Assembly: GCA_041752395.1 (NCBI GenBank)
Contig: JBGSWN010000127.1
Span: 1 to 64,000, forward strand
DNA length: 64,000 nt
Direction: 5' to 3'
Origin: UBA6168 sp041752395
GTDB taxonomy: Bacteria > Bacteroidota > Bacteroidia > Chitinophagales > Saprospiraceae
Shown: positions 50,691 to 59,462 of the stretch, piece by piece
How the letters are laid out: every line of letters starts with the position of its first letter
How positions within the stretch are numbered: the first letter of the stretch is position 1
The notes under the pieces: generated by a model
The model's database searches: none
What the model was told of the DNA's origin: nothing
Seen by the model: only the letters and a program-made list of their open reading frames with translations
Translations under genes and position numbers: made by a program

Positions 50691-53057
50691 ATGAACAAAC
50701 TTAAATTTACCCTTGCTGCTTTGCTTCTGCACGCAGTTGCTATTTTATCTTCGCAAACAGCCACGCTCAGTGGTATCCTGTTGGAAGAAAGCACCAATTC
50801 CCCGCTCATCAATGCCACTGTCCAAGCTGGCGAAACTGGCACTATCACGGACTTCAATGGTCACTACGAACTCAAACTGGCGCCCGGCGATTACCAAGTC
50901 AGTTTCAGCTTCGTGGGCTTGGAGCCTGTGGTTCAATCCGTCAGCCTCAAAGCTGGTGAGACCAAGGAAATCAACCTCTCGTTGACTGAAAACACCAATA
51001 TCCTCAGCACTGCCACCGTCACCAGCGGCAAGCATGAACGGGCGTTGGGCGAAGTCACCGTTTCCATTGACGTGCTCAGGCCGAACCTGTTGGAAAACAC
51101 CAATCAGACCAGTCTCAGCGGCTTGCTGGATAAAGTGCCTGGCGTAAACCTCGTCGGCGACCAAGCCAATATTCGGGGCGGCTCTGGGTTCAGTTACGGC
51201 GCTGGCAGCCGAGTGCTGCTGCTCGTGGACGACATGCCCATCCTCCAAGCAGATGCTGGCTACCCGCAATGGGAGGACGTTCCGTTGGAAAACATCGAAC
51301 AGGTGGAAGTAGTGAAGGGCGCTGCCTCTGCCATGTATGGTTCTTCGGCACTCAACGGCATCGTGAACGTGCGCACTGCCTACGCCAAGGCCAAGCCGGA
51401 GACCAAAATTTCCCCATTCGTCACCTCTTTTGGTGCCCCTAAAAACGAGGCAGCAAAATGGTGGGACACGCCCCGTTATTCGGCGGGTGGCAGTTTTTCC
51501 CACAAACAGAAATTCGGCAAACTGGACCTCGTGACGGGCGGCTACTACATCCGTCAGGAGAGCATCAACGACAGTACCTGGTCGCGTCGGGGCCGCTTCA
51601 ACATCGGCACCCGCTACCGTATTACCGACCGACTGTCGGTAGGGCTGAATACCAATTTCAACAAAAACAAAAATGCTTCTTTCTTCTTTTGGGGTGGGGC
51701 GGACAGCTTGGTGCTGAGGCCGGGTGCTGCTGTTTCCGAAGGCAACAATCTTCGCTACAATATTGACCCCTATGTGACCTACTACGACCCCAGCAATAAC
51801 CGCCACAAGCTTATGGGGCGGTTTTACAGCGTAAAAAACAAGACGGGCACTTCCGAGGCCGACCAGTCGAACCGCTCGGAGGTGAAGTACGGCGAGTACC
51901 AGTTTCAGCGTAAAATGGATAGGGTCGGCCTGATTTTGACGGCGGGTGGCGTTTATATCGGCACCGCCGTTCGGGCACCGCTTTATGGCGATACCACGTT
52001 CACCAGCCGAAACATGGCGGCTTACTTGCAGTTGGATGAGAAATTATTTGACCGGTTGAACCTCTCTGGCGGGTTCCGCTACGAGCAGAATGTCATCAAA
52101 ACCCCTGAAATCATTGAGTATAAAATAGATGGTCAAGTTGCTCAACGGGATACCGTTCCGAATGGCGAAATCAAGGAAGCAAAGCCCGTGTTTCGTTTTG
52201 GGGCGAGCTACGAGCTGGGGCAGGCTACTTTCGTTAGGGCTTCTTGGGGACAAGGCTATCGTTTCCCCAGCATTGCTGAAAAATTCATATACACGTTGTT
52301 CGGTAGCGTACCCATTCTGCCCAATGTGGACCTGACTTCAGAAACCGGATGGTCTGCGGAGCTAGGCTTGCGCCAAGGCTTCAGGGTGGGTGGTTTCAGC
52401 GGCTTCGTGGATTTGGCCGCATTTACCAGCGAGTACCAGAACATGATGGAGTTCAATTTGCTGCCAGGGGTTTTTCCGCCTTCCTTTCAATCGCAAAACG
52501 TGGGAGATACCCGTATCCGTGGCTACGAAGTCAGCGTGACTGGCAAGGGGAAACTCTTCGGCATGGAGACGACGGTGCTGGCGGGCTACACTTATATTGA
52601 CCCAAAATTCAAGGAGTGGGCCTCTATTGATTCCTTGAAAAATGGCTCTGAAGCTTTTCGTCAAACGGATGCCTACCTGAATGCCATCAATTCCTCTATC
52701 TGTTCCAACAAAAGGTCATGTGAAAACATCCTGAAATACCGCTACAGGCATACTGCGAAGGTGGACATTGAGACCAGGGCTGGAAAATTCGCCTTCGGCG
52801 TCAGTGCTATTTACAATAGTTTCATGGAAAACATTGATGAAATATTCGAGTCAATCGTAGTGCCGGGCTTGCGCAAATACCGCACAGAAAACGACCACGG
52901 CGACCTAATCCTTGGCGCTCGTGCCGCCTTTTTCCCTTCGGATAAACTGAAGGTCGCACTTATCGGCGGGAACTTGACCAATCGAGAATACACCGCCCGG
53001 CCCGGCAAAATCGAGGCAACAAGGAATTTCACCCTGCGGGTTGATTATAGTTTTTAG
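50691..53057 (+). CDS. TonB-dependent receptor with N-terminal carboxypeptidase-like domain
   Basis: The 788-aa protein has a signal peptide (MNKLKFTLAALLLHAVAILSSQ). A CarboxypepD_reg-like beta-sandwich follows (about 24-105: LSGILLEESTNSPLINATV, TDFNGHYELKLAPGDYQVSF), then a plug (about 115-230: LSGLLDKVPGVNLVGDQANIRG, ENIEQVEVVKGAASAMYGSSALNGIVNV) and a barrel closing with FTLRVDYSF. Without a SusD partner it is likelier a siderophore, cobalamin or peptide receptor than a glycan receptor. A promoter and a small ORF lie upstream and an AACGTCGGC terminator follows immediately. Confidence 0.9.
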   Translation: MNKLKFTLAALLLHAVAILSSQTATLSGILLEESTNSPLINATVQAGETGTITDFNGHYELKLAPGDYQVSFSFVGLEPVVQSVSLKAGETKEINLSLTENTNILSTATVTSGKHERALGEVTVSIDVLRPNLLENTNQTSLSGLLDKVPGVNLVGDQANIRGGSGFSYGAGSRVLLLVDDMPILQADAGYPQWEDVPLENIEQVEVVKGAASAMYGSSALNGIVNVRTAYAKAKPETKISPFVTSFGAPKNEAAKWWDTPRYSAGGSFSHKQKFGKLDLVTGGYYIRQESINDSTWSRRGRFNIGTRYRITDRLSVGLNTNFNKNKNASFFFWGGADSLVLRPGAAVSEGNNLRYNIDPYVTYYDPSNNRHKLMGRFYSVKNKTGTSEADQSNRSEVKYGEYQFQRKMDRVGLILTAGGVYIGTAVRAPLYGDTTFTSRNMAAYLQLDEKLFDRLNLSGGFRYEQNVIKTPEIIEYKIDGQVAQRDTVPNGEIKEAKPVFRFGASYELGQATFVRASWGQGYRFPSIAEKFIYTLFGSVPILPNVDLTSETGWSAELGLRQGFRVGGFSGFVDLAAFTSEYQNMMEFNLLPGVFPPSFQSQNVGDTRIRGYEVSVTGKGKLFGMETTVLAGYTYIDPKFKEWASIDSLKNGSEAFRQTDAYLNAINSSICSNKRSCENILKYRYRHTAKVDIETRAGKFAFGVSAIYNSFMENIDEIFESIVVPGLRKYRTENDHGDLILGARAAFFPSDKLKVALIGGNLTNREYTARPGKIEATRNFTLRVDYSF

Positions 53058-53063
53058 GAAAAA

Positions 53064-53096
53064 AACGTCGGCAAGGCTCGAAACCTTGCCGACGTT
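53064..53096 (+). terminator. AACGTCGGC-type terminator after the TonB receptor
   Basis: AACGTCGGCAAGG (53064-53076) pairs with CCTTGCCGACGTT (53084-53096) exactly over 13 bp. It resembles the hairpin at 33724-33756. Confidence 0.88.
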
Positions 53097-53121
53097 GAAC
53101 CCTCCTTTTTCCCTACTTTTG
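53095..53121 (+). promoter_or_regulatory. possible promoter of urocanate hydratase
   Basis: TTG (53095-53097), 16 nt, TACTTTTG (53114-53121), 31 nt before the ATG. The spacing is one below the usual range and the TTG lies in the preceding terminator. Confidence 0.4.
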
Positions 53122-53151
53122 GCCTCTGAAATTTTTAATTGAAGCCAAATT

Positions 53152-55176
53152 ATGAGCAACCTGACCGACTTCCAGCAATCCATCCGCCAAGGCATCCCCG
53201 ACTATCTGCCGAACCCAAAACCCTACGACCCGGACATCTCCCACGCACCCAAGCGGGTCATCGAGGGCGTCCTTTCGCAAGAAGAAAAAAAGCTGGCGGT
53301 GCGCAATGCCCTTCGCTATTTTGACAAAAAATTCCATCCGGTGCTCGCCCCTGAGTTTTACAATGAACTTGAAACCTACGGGCGCATCTACATGCACCGC
53401 TTCCGGCCCGATTACCCGATGCATGCCCGGCCCATTTCCGAGTACCCGGCCCAATGCCAGCAGGCGGCGGCCATCATGCTCATGATTCAGAACAACCTCG
53501 ACCCCACCGTTGCGAAGCACCCACATGAATTGATTACTTACGGTGGAAATGGGGCCGTTTTTCAGAACTGGGCGCAGTACCTCCTCACCATGCAGTACCT
53601 ATCGCAAATGACGGAGAAACAGACACTTGCGATGTACAGCGGCCATCCGATGGGCGTTTTTCCATCGCATCGGGATGCCCCACGGGTCGTCATTACGAAC
53701 GGTATGATGATTCCCAACTACTCCAAAAAAGAGGATTGGAACAAGTACAATGCCCTCGGCGTGACGCAGTACGGACAGATGACAGCGGGCTCGTTCATGT
53801 ACATTGGGCCGCAGGGAATCGTGCATGGCACGACCATCACGCTGTTGAATGCTGGTCGCTTGCGCAAGCTCGGCAACGATGATTTGCGAGGCAAAATCTT
53901 CGTGACCAGCGGCCTCGGCGGCATGTCGGGCGCACAGGCGAAGGCGGCGGTCATCACTGGAGCAGTTGGGGTGCTGGCGGAGGTGGACGAAAAGACCATC
54001 GAGCAGCGCATCACGGATGGTTATGTCCTTCGGGAAAACGTTTTCGCTGACCTCAATTTGCTGCTGAACCGCTTGGAAGATTGCCGACAAAACGGCACGG
54101 CCATTGCCCTTATTTACGCTGGAAACATCGTGGATTTGCTGGAAAAACTGGTGGAAACGAATACGAACATCGAACTGCTCAGCGACCAGTCGAGCCTTCA
54201 CAATATTGACGACCTCGGCTATTGCCCAGCGGGCTACACCTTCGAGCAAGCCAAACATTTACTGGACGACGACAAGCTGCGTTTCATGGTTGAAATCCGA
54301 AAAACGCTCATTCGTCACGCCAACGCTGTGAACACGCTGGCTGAACGGGGCACCTATTTTTGGGACTATGGAAACGCCTTTCTGCTCGAAGCTGGGAAGG
54401 CTGGCGCCGATGTTTTCAAGGATAAAAAAACTGGCGAATACAAGTACCCCAGTTACGTGGAAGACATCATGGGGCCGATGTGTTTTGACTACGGCTTCGG
54501 GCCGTTCCGCTGGGTTTGTTGCTCTGGCGAAAAGTCGGATTTGGACAAGACCGACGCTATCGCCGCACAGGTTTTGGAGGAAATAAAGCTCACCGCCCCT
54601 GCCGAAATCCAAGGCCAGCTCAACGACAATATCATTTGGATAAAAAACGCCGACCGTGACCTCCCCATTGTCGGCTCGAAGTCCCGCATCCTCTACGCCG
54701 ACGCCGAGGGTCGGGTGAAAATCGCCCAAGCTTTCAACGACGCCATTGCCAGCGGCGAACTGGCTGGCCCTGTGGTGCTGGGCCGTGACCACCACGATGT
54801 GAGCGGCACGGATTCGCCCTACCGGGAAACCTCGAACATCTACGATGGCAGCCGTTTCACCGCCGACATGGCCGTACAGAATGTCATCGGCGACTCCTTC
54901 CGTGGAGCTACCTGGGTCAGCTTGCACAACGGCGGCGGGGTCGGTTGGGGCGAGGTCATCAACGGCGGCTTTGGCATGTTGCTCGATGGCTCCAAGGCAG
55001 CCGAGCATCGCCTAAAATCCATGCTTTTCTGGGACGTGAACAACGGCATTGCCCGCCGCAGCTGGGCGAGGAACGAGGAGGCCATTTTTGCCATCAAACG
55101 GGAAATGGAACGGACGCCGGGGCTGGTGGTGACGCTGCCGAACTTGGTGGAGGATGAGTTGCTGGATGGGTTATAA
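53152..55176 (+). CDS. hutU: urocanate hydratase (long form)
   Basis: The enzyme converts urocanate to imidazolone propionate (EC 4.2.1.49), second step of histidine breakdown, with tightly bound NAD. The 674 aa are longer than the about 555-aa classical form, as in the alternative long urocanases. Visible are YGGNGAVFQNW, YSGHPMGVFPSH, FVTSGLGGMSGAQAKAA (NAD site), MGPMCFDYGFGPFRWVCCSG with the region near the catalytic Cys/Tyr, and HNGGGVGWGEVINGGFG. No hutH, hutI or hutG is nearby in this window, so the pathway genes are dispersed. Confidence 0.95.
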   Translation: MSNLTDFQQSIRQGIPDYLPNPKPYDPDISHAPKRVIEGVLSQEEKKLAVRNALRYFDKKFHPVLAPEFYNELETYGRIYMHRFRPDYPMHARPISEYPAQCQQAAAIMLMIQNNLDPTVAKHPHELITYGGNGAVFQNWAQYLLTMQYLSQMTEKQTLAMYSGHPMGVFPSHRDAPRVVITNGMMIPNYSKKEDWNKYNALGVTQYGQMTAGSFMYIGPQGIVHGTTITLLNAGRLRKLGNDDLRGKIFVTSGLGGMSGAQAKAAVITGAVGVLAEVDEKTIEQRITDGYVLRENVFADLNLLLNRLEDCRQNGTAIALIYAGNIVDLLEKLVETNTNIELLSDQSSLHNIDDLGYCPAGYTFEQAKHLLDDDKLRFMVEIRKTLIRHANAVNTLAERGTYFWDYGNAFLLEAGKAGADVFKDKKTGEYKYPSYVEDIMGPMCFDYGFGPFRWVCCSGEKSDLDKTDAIAAQVLEEIKLTAPAEIQGQLNDNIIWIKNADRDLPIVGSKSRILYADAEGRVKIAQAFNDAIASGELAGPVVLGRDHHDVSGTDSPYRETSNIYDGSRFTADMAVQNVIGDSFRGATWVSLHNGGGVGWGEVINGGFGMLLDGSKAAEHRLKSMLFWDVNNGIARRSWARNEEAIFAIKREMERTPGLVVTLPNLVEDELLDGL

Positions 55177-55182
55177 AATACA

Positions 55183-55217
55183 AAAGCCCTTGAAAATCAA
55201 CGACATTCAAGGGCTTT
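55183..55217. terminator. terminator between urocanate hydratase and the convergent GldM-C-like gene
   Basis: AAAGCCCTTGAA (55183-55194) pairs perfectly with TTCAAGGGCTTT (55206-55217), with an 11-nt loop and T/A-rich flanks on both sides. Confidence 0.9.
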
Positions 55218-55236
55218 CTTAGAGTTTTCTTTGCGC

Positions 55237-55938
55237 CTACTTAATATGAAACACCAAGCTATTCACCGGCCTACCTTCCGCCACGCCAATGATGCTGGCA
55301 TTCACCATTTGAAAATAATAACGGTCGCCAGAAGCCGCCTTATCAAGCAGCCCTTTTGCCATATCGTTAAATTCAGCAGTCCGCATGGCTACTTCAATTG
55401 GGTCACCCACTTTCGGTACATAAACAAAATTATAGCTCATAATTCCAACAGGCGCATCGCCAACTTGATTGGGCAAGAAAGCGCCTAAGCCTGTGGCTTG
55501 TTTGAACTCTGCAGGAGTCATGTCGCCATCCATTTTTAGAAGACCGTTTTGCATTTTGAGGGCAGCCATTGGGGCGAGGTGTTTTTTCATCGGGTCGGGT
55601 AATTCCTTCACCTCGAAGTCGAAATTCTTGTACTGGAACCCATCGCCATGCACGGTCAAGGTCACTTTACCCGGTTGGTCAACCCGAATATTGAATAAGC
55701 CATTGTCCAGTCTTTCAATTTCAATACCATCGCTGGCCACGTAAATATTTTCGCTGGGAATACCCGGCACGCTGACTTGAACCGGGTTCTCTACGCCGAT
55801 ATAAAGTGCATTGCCGTTGCGTGGGGTAATCTTGACATCTTGGGCTTGAATTTGCTGCGCAAAAATCAGCGCAAATGCCAAAAGGATGACAGTTCTGAGG
55901 CTGCCGAAATAGTGGCAGAAGGTTGGTGCTAACTTCAT
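55237..55938 (-). CDS. stand-alone GldM C-terminal-domain-like secreted protein
   Basis: The 233-aa protein has a signal peptide (ILLAFALIFAQQIQAQ, cleavage near residue 33). Residues 35-115 resemble the periplasmic GldM domains: NALYIGVENPVQVSVPGIPSENIYVASDG, then VDQPGKVTLTVHG, FEVKELPDPMKKHLAP. GldM itself is the T9SS/gliding motor shaft with an N-terminal membrane helix. This protein has only the terminal domains and no helix. It may be a motor accessory or a repurposed domain. An exact TAACTTTG box lies at 55987-55994. It is not linked to gldKLMN here. Confidence 0.8.
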   Translation of the reverse strand: MKLAPTFCHYFGSLRTVILLAFALIFAQQIQAQDVKITPRNGNALYIGVENPVQVSVPGIPSENIYVASDGIEIERLDNGLFNIRVDQPGKVTLTVHGDGFQYKNFDFEVKELPDPMKKHLAPMAALKMQNGLLKMDGDMTPAEFKQATGLGAFLPNQVGDAPVGIMSYNFVYVPKVGDPIEVAMRTAEFNDMAKGLLDKAASGDRYYFQMVNASIIGVAEGRPVNSLVFHIK

Positions 55939-55997
55939 TTAGTAAATTTTTTTTAGTGAAAACAACCCCTTAACGAGGCGATTTGACAAAGTTACGT

Positions 55998-56771
55998 TTA
56001 AGGACGCAATTTAATAAATCCGCCGTCCAATGGGAAATCGCAGCCAGTGATGAATCCTGCCTCATCCGAGCAAAGGAAGAGCGCCAAACTGGCTACTTCT
56101 TCAGGTGTTCCCATGCGCCCGATGGGTTGCGTCTTCGCCAATTTTTCAAACATCTCCGCCTCGTGGCCGGGGTAGTTTTTGGCCAAAAAACCATCCACGA
56201 ACGGCGTGTGGATACGGGCAGGTGAAATGCAGTTGCAGCGGATTTTTTCGGATAAATAATCCATCGCAACGGAGAGCGTCATGGTAAGCACAGCGCCCTT
56301 CGTCATGGAGTAGGCGAAGCGGTCGGGGATGCCCACAGACGATACGATGCTGGCCATATTCAAGATTACACCGCCGCCGTTTTGCTTGAAAAAAGGCACG
56401 GTGGCGAGCATGGCATTGTACACGCCTTTCACGTTCACCCGGTACATCCGGTCGAAGTCCTCCTCGGTCGTTTTCTCCAAATTTCCGACGAACCCGATGC
56501 CCGCATTACAGACGAGTATGTTCACAACGTGCTGATTGTGAATGTTTTGGATGATGTCAGTCACCTGATGCTGGTTGCTGACATCGCAGGTATGAGCAGT
56601 CGCCAGTCCGCCTTCGGAGCGAATTTCAGCGGCGGCATTTTCGGCCTCCTCTTGTTTCAAATCGAGTAGGTGGACGTGTGCGCCTTCCATTGCGAAGCGT
56701 CGTGAAGTGGCCAATCCAATACCGCTTGCGCCACCCGTCACGATGGCTGTTTTATTTTCGAGTCGTTTCAT
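55998..56771 (-). CDS. short-chain dehydrogenase, candidate L-fucose dehydrogenase
   Basis: The 257-aa SDR has TGGASGIG (NAD site, residues 12-19), an acidic residue after strand 2 (HLLDLKQEE) suggesting NAD preference, NAGIGFVG, the catalytic Ser in ASIVSSVG and the YSMTK active-site pair, ending SLALFLCSDEAGFITGCDFPLDGG. Its neighbours on the same strand are a mutarotase of the L-rhamnose/L-fucose kind and FucP. The likely role is oxidation of L-fucose to its lactone in a non-phosphorylated pathway; this substrate is inferred only from context. An ATAGGACAC hairpin lies 13 bp upstream of the start. Confidence 0.85.
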   Translation of the reverse strand: MKRLENKTAIVTGGASGIGLATSRRFAMEGAHVHLLDLKQEEAENAAAEIRSEGGLATAHTCDVSNQHQVTDIIQNIHNQHVVNILVCNAGIGFVGNLEKTTEEDFDRMYRVNVKGVYNAMLATVPFFKQNGGGVILNMASIVSSVGIPDRFAYSMTKGAVLTMTLSVAMDYLSEKIRCNCISPARIHTPFVDGFLAKNYPGHEAEMFEKLAKTQPIGRMGTPEEVASLALFLCSDEAGFITGCDFPLDGGFIKLRP

Positions 56772-56783
56772 AAAACTTGACTT

Positions 56784-56880
56784 GATAGGACACTGATTGG
56801 ATGGATTAAACGGATTAGGACTGATTTTATAAAAAGAAATCTGTGTAAATCAGTTTAATCAGTCCAATCAGTGTCCTATC
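56784..56880. repeat. solo ATAGGACAC-family hairpin between SDR and mutarotase genes
   Basis: GATAGGACACTGATTGGA (18 bp at 56784-56801) recurs inverted at 56863-56880; the arms continue with GATTAAAC words. It lies 13 bp before the SDR start and 6 bp after the mutarotase stop, filling the gap. The core word here is CTGATTGG instead of CAGATTTAAC. Confidence 0.85.
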
Positions 56881-56885
56881 CTATT

Positions 56886-57218
56886 TTACAATTCAAAAAT
56901 CTTATCCATCCGCACCCATTTCTCACCGGGTTTGGCCCAGGGTAGCGGCTGCTGGAATTTCCACATCAGCTCCTCCCAAGCTTGCACCCGTGGGTTGGAG
57001 GCATCGGCGGCAGCCTTTTTTTCGAAGGAAAATTCATCATTAACCTCCATCACCATGAAGAGGCGGTTGCCCGTCCGATAGATGTCCAAGGCCGTGATAC
57101 CTTGAGATTTGATACTCTCCAAAATCTCCGGCCAGACGCCACCGGGGGCATGAAAGCGCTCATATTCGGCGATGAGGGCGGGGTCGTCTTTGAGGTCGAG
57201 GGCGAAGTGGTATTTCAT
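56886..57218 (-). CDS. L-rhamnose/L-fucose mutarotase-like protein
   Basis: The 110-aa protein fits the RhaM fold: MKYHFALDLKDDPALIAEYERFH, VWPEILESIKSQGITALDIYRTGNRLFMVMEVND and a C-terminal WEELMWKFQQPLPWAKPGEKWVRMDKIFEL. It interconverts the alpha and beta anomers of a deoxyhexose (EC 5.1.3.-) and helps feed the following dehydrogenase. The conserved His and Tyr/Trp residues are present. It is cytoplasmic. Confidence 0.9.
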   Translation of the reverse strand: MKYHFALDLKDDPALIAEYERFHAPGGVWPEILESIKSQGITALDIYRTGNRLFMVMEVNDEFSFEKKAAADASNPRVQAWEELMWKFQQPLPWAKPGEKWVRMDKIFEL

Positions 57219-57244
57219 TTACGATTTTGGATTTACGATTGGTG
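57219..57244. repeat. ATTTACGATT word repeat
   Basis: ATTTACGATTTTGGATTTACGATTGG is two near copies of ATTTACGATT, directly upstream of the mutarotase ATG. It is too short to form a long hairpin here. Confidence 0.6.
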
Positions 57245-57256
57245 TGTCGGCGGCCC

Positions 57257-57970
57257 TTATTTTTCAAGTAATATTGGGCAATTTTCAAGTTCAATATTAT
57301 ATTTCTCCGTCTTGCAACCTTTATAGAGCTTCACCTTTTTTACCCCCTCATCATCGCCCAAACGGATATTGAAAACGCAATCTGGGCTTTCAAATTCATA
57401 CACGGTGGAGACGTATTCGCTGCCAGTTTGTGGGTCTTCGTCAGTCTCGGCAGCGAGTACGAAGCCAGGATTGATGTCGGCCTTTCCATGAAGCTGGTCA
57501 ATGGTCTGGCGGCCCTTGCGCAGCTCAAAATTGAAGTCAACCGTGGTGTAGTTGGCCCTCGAAATATCCAGTGAATACAGGTATCCGCCCTTGCTCGCCA
57601 CGAAATTCGTCCATTTGCCCTTCGGCAATGGCATGGGGAAAACGAGCGTGTCCCGCTGCTCCAAAATGATGAAGCTGTCGGCCAGTTCTATCTGCGCTGC
57701 GACGTTGGCATAGGTCAGTTTCTGCAAGAAATCGGCGGAGTAGTCGAGGTCGTTTTGCATGGTGATTTTGGCGGGCTTCACGTTGGCGTGCGTCGTGTCG
57801 GTTGCCGTATTCGCAGGCGCAATGGCGTCCTCGCCCATCAGGAGGGAGTCAGCCAAAAGCGAGTCGAGCGCAGCGGTGCTGTGCTGGGGTGTTTTGCCGA
57901 AATCTCCGCCGCAAGCCGGGAGGAGCAATGCGCCCATTGCGCAGCAGAAAAAACAAAAAATCTGTTTCAT
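57257..57970 (-). CDS. lipoprotein of unknown function
   Basis: The 237-aa protein has a lipobox (LLLPACGG, Cys at about residue 20) and an acidic linker with a Ser/Leu-rich helix (ALDSLLADSLLMGEDA). An all-beta domain from about 75 to 235 follows, rich in aromatic strands (IELADSFIILEQRDTLVFPMP, YLYSLDISRANYTTVDFNF). No family is recognised. It sits between the mutarotase and FucP genes and may be a periplasmic or outer-membrane binding protein, or an unrelated passenger. Confidence 0.8.
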   Translation of the reverse strand: MKQIFCFFCCAMGALLLPACGGDFGKTPQHSTAALDSLLADSLLMGEDAIAPANTATDTTHANVKPAKITMQNDLDYSADFLQKLTYANVAAQIELADSFIILEQRDTLVFPMPLPKGKWTNFVASKGGYLYSLDISRANYTTVDFNFELRKGRQTIDQLHGKADINPGFVLAAETDEDPQTGSEYVSTVYEFESPDCVFNIRLGDDEGVKKVKLYKGCKTEKYNIELENCPILLEK

Positions 57971-58043
57971 AAAAAAAATTAAAATGGTTTGACCTTAAAG
58001 GTGATACCTTTTTAGAAAGGTGTCACCTTTATTTAATGCTGTG

Positions 58044-59357
58044 CTAAACCGTCTTGATTTTATACCCCTTCCACCCGTAAAGCCCAATGATTGCGAAGCA
58101 AACCAGCGGCAAAATGAGGGCGTTTTGGTAGCTGCCCATCACCGTTGAAAGCCACCCGAACGTCGGCGGGATAATGGCCCCACCAACAATGGACATAATG
58201 ATGAGCGACGAGCCGAGCTTCACCTGTTCGCCCAAACTACGGGTGCCGAGGGCGAAGATGGTCGGGAACATGAGCGACATGAAAAAGCTGGTGAATAGCA
58301 GCACGACCACTGCCGTAAGGCCGGAGGTCAGCATGGCGATGACGAACAGGGCGACGGCTCCGATGGAGAACATGGTGAGTAGGCGCTGCGGTGCAACAAA
58401 CGACATGAGCCAAGTGCCAGTGAATCGCCCAACCATGAACAAAATAAAGCTGAAAGTGAGGTGAAAACCTGCCCAACGCTGTGGCGTGAGTTCCTCCCCG
58501 CTGCCTGCCATCCACTCGAAAAATGGCTTGAGGGCTTCCACCAAAAAGAAGTGGTGGTCGGGGGAGAGCGTCATTTTGATGTCAATCAGGTAGCCGAAAA
58601 TGGCGGACTGGGCTCCCACGTAACAGAACTGCGCCACGATGGCCAAAACGAGGTGGCGGTGTTTGAAAATGCCGTCCCATCCCCGCTTGCCCTCATTGCC
58701 GGACTGGACGGGTTCGGGCATTTTCGTGAGCCAAAAAAGCAGCGCCACGAACAGCACCACGGCAGCGAGGCCGAGGTAGGGCATCTGAACCGTATTCGCT
58801 TCGGCGATTCGTATTGCTTCGGCTTGGTCAACGGGCATGGCGCCGAGGTCGGCGACCGTGTATTTGTTATTGGTGAAAATGAGCAGGCTGCCGAGCAGTG
58901 GCCCGAAGATGATGCTGAGACCATTAAACGACTGCGAGAAATTGATGCGCTGTGCTGCACCTTCCGGCTCACCGAGGATGGAGACATAGGGGTTGGCCGC
59001 TGTTTCCAAGAAGGCCAAGCCACTGGCGATGGTGAAAAGGGCGAAAAGGAAAAAACCATATACCCGTGCCTCGGCTGCAGGGTAGAAGAGGATGGCGCCA
59101 AGCCCGTAGAGCAGCAGGCCGAAGATGATGCCTTTTTTGAAACCGAACTTGTTCATGAAAAGCCCTGCGGGAATAGCAAAAACGAAATAGCCGAAGTAAA
59201 ACGCTGAATCCACAAGGCCCGCTTGCCATCGCTTTAGGTCGAGCGCAAGCTGGAAGTGGCTTATGAGGACGCCGTTCAGCGAATTGGCGATGCCCCAGAG
59301 GAAAAAAAGGCTGGTGACGAGCGCAAAGGGCAGCAGGTACTTGTTTTTCTCAGACAT
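58044..59357 (-). CDS. fucP: L-fucose:H+ symporter (MFS)
   Basis: The 437-aa protein has 12 membrane helices and the FucP signatures: LVTSLFFLWGIANSLNGVLISHFQ at the N-terminus, ETAANPYVSILGEPEGAAQRINFSQSFNGL (with Glu and the Asn/Gln substrate cluster) and GAIIPPTFGWLSTVMGSYQNALILPL. It imports L-fucose or a related sugar with protons. It begins the minus-strand cluster with a lipoprotein, mutarotase and SDR. Relatives also transport glucose or galactose, so the substrate is inferred from the mutarotase. A TACCTTTG box (59394-59387) lies 30 bp upstream. Confidence 0.92.
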   Translation of the reverse strand: MSEKNKYLLPFALVTSLFFLWGIANSLNGVLISHFQLALDLKRWQAGLVDSAFYFGYFVFAIPAGLFMNKFGFKKGIIFGLLLYGLGAILFYPAAEARVYGFFLFALFTIASGLAFLETAANPYVSILGEPEGAAQRINFSQSFNGLSIIFGPLLGSLLIFTNNKYTVADLGAMPVDQAEAIRIAEANTVQMPYLGLAAVVLFVALLFWLTKMPEPVQSGNEGKRGWDGIFKHRHLVLAIVAQFCYVGAQSAIFGYLIDIKMTLSPDHHFFLVEALKPFFEWMAGSGEELTPQRWAGFHLTFSFILFMVGRFTGTWLMSFVAPQRLLTMFSIGAVALFVIAMLTSGLTAVVVLLFTSFFMSLMFPTIFALGTRSLGEQVKLGSSLIIMSIVGGAIIPPTFGWLSTVMGSYQNALILPLVCFAIIGLYGWKGYKIKTV

Positions 59358-59416
59358 GGTTTGTTTCGTTTTCGTTTTGTTTGAGCCAAAGGTAATTTTT
59401 TCCCTAAATAAAAAAA

Positions 59417-59440
59417 GGGGGCCAGCTACAGCTGCCCCCC
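59417..59440. terminator. G/C-rich terminator after the right-edge giant gene
   Basis: GGGGGC, CAGC, loop TACA, GCTG and CCCCCC fold into a stem (59417-59440) with one bulge. On the plus strand an A run precedes it, forming the T run for minus-strand transcription from the giant gene. Confidence 0.75.
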
Positions 59441-59462
59441 CGAAACCATTTTACCAAAAAAC

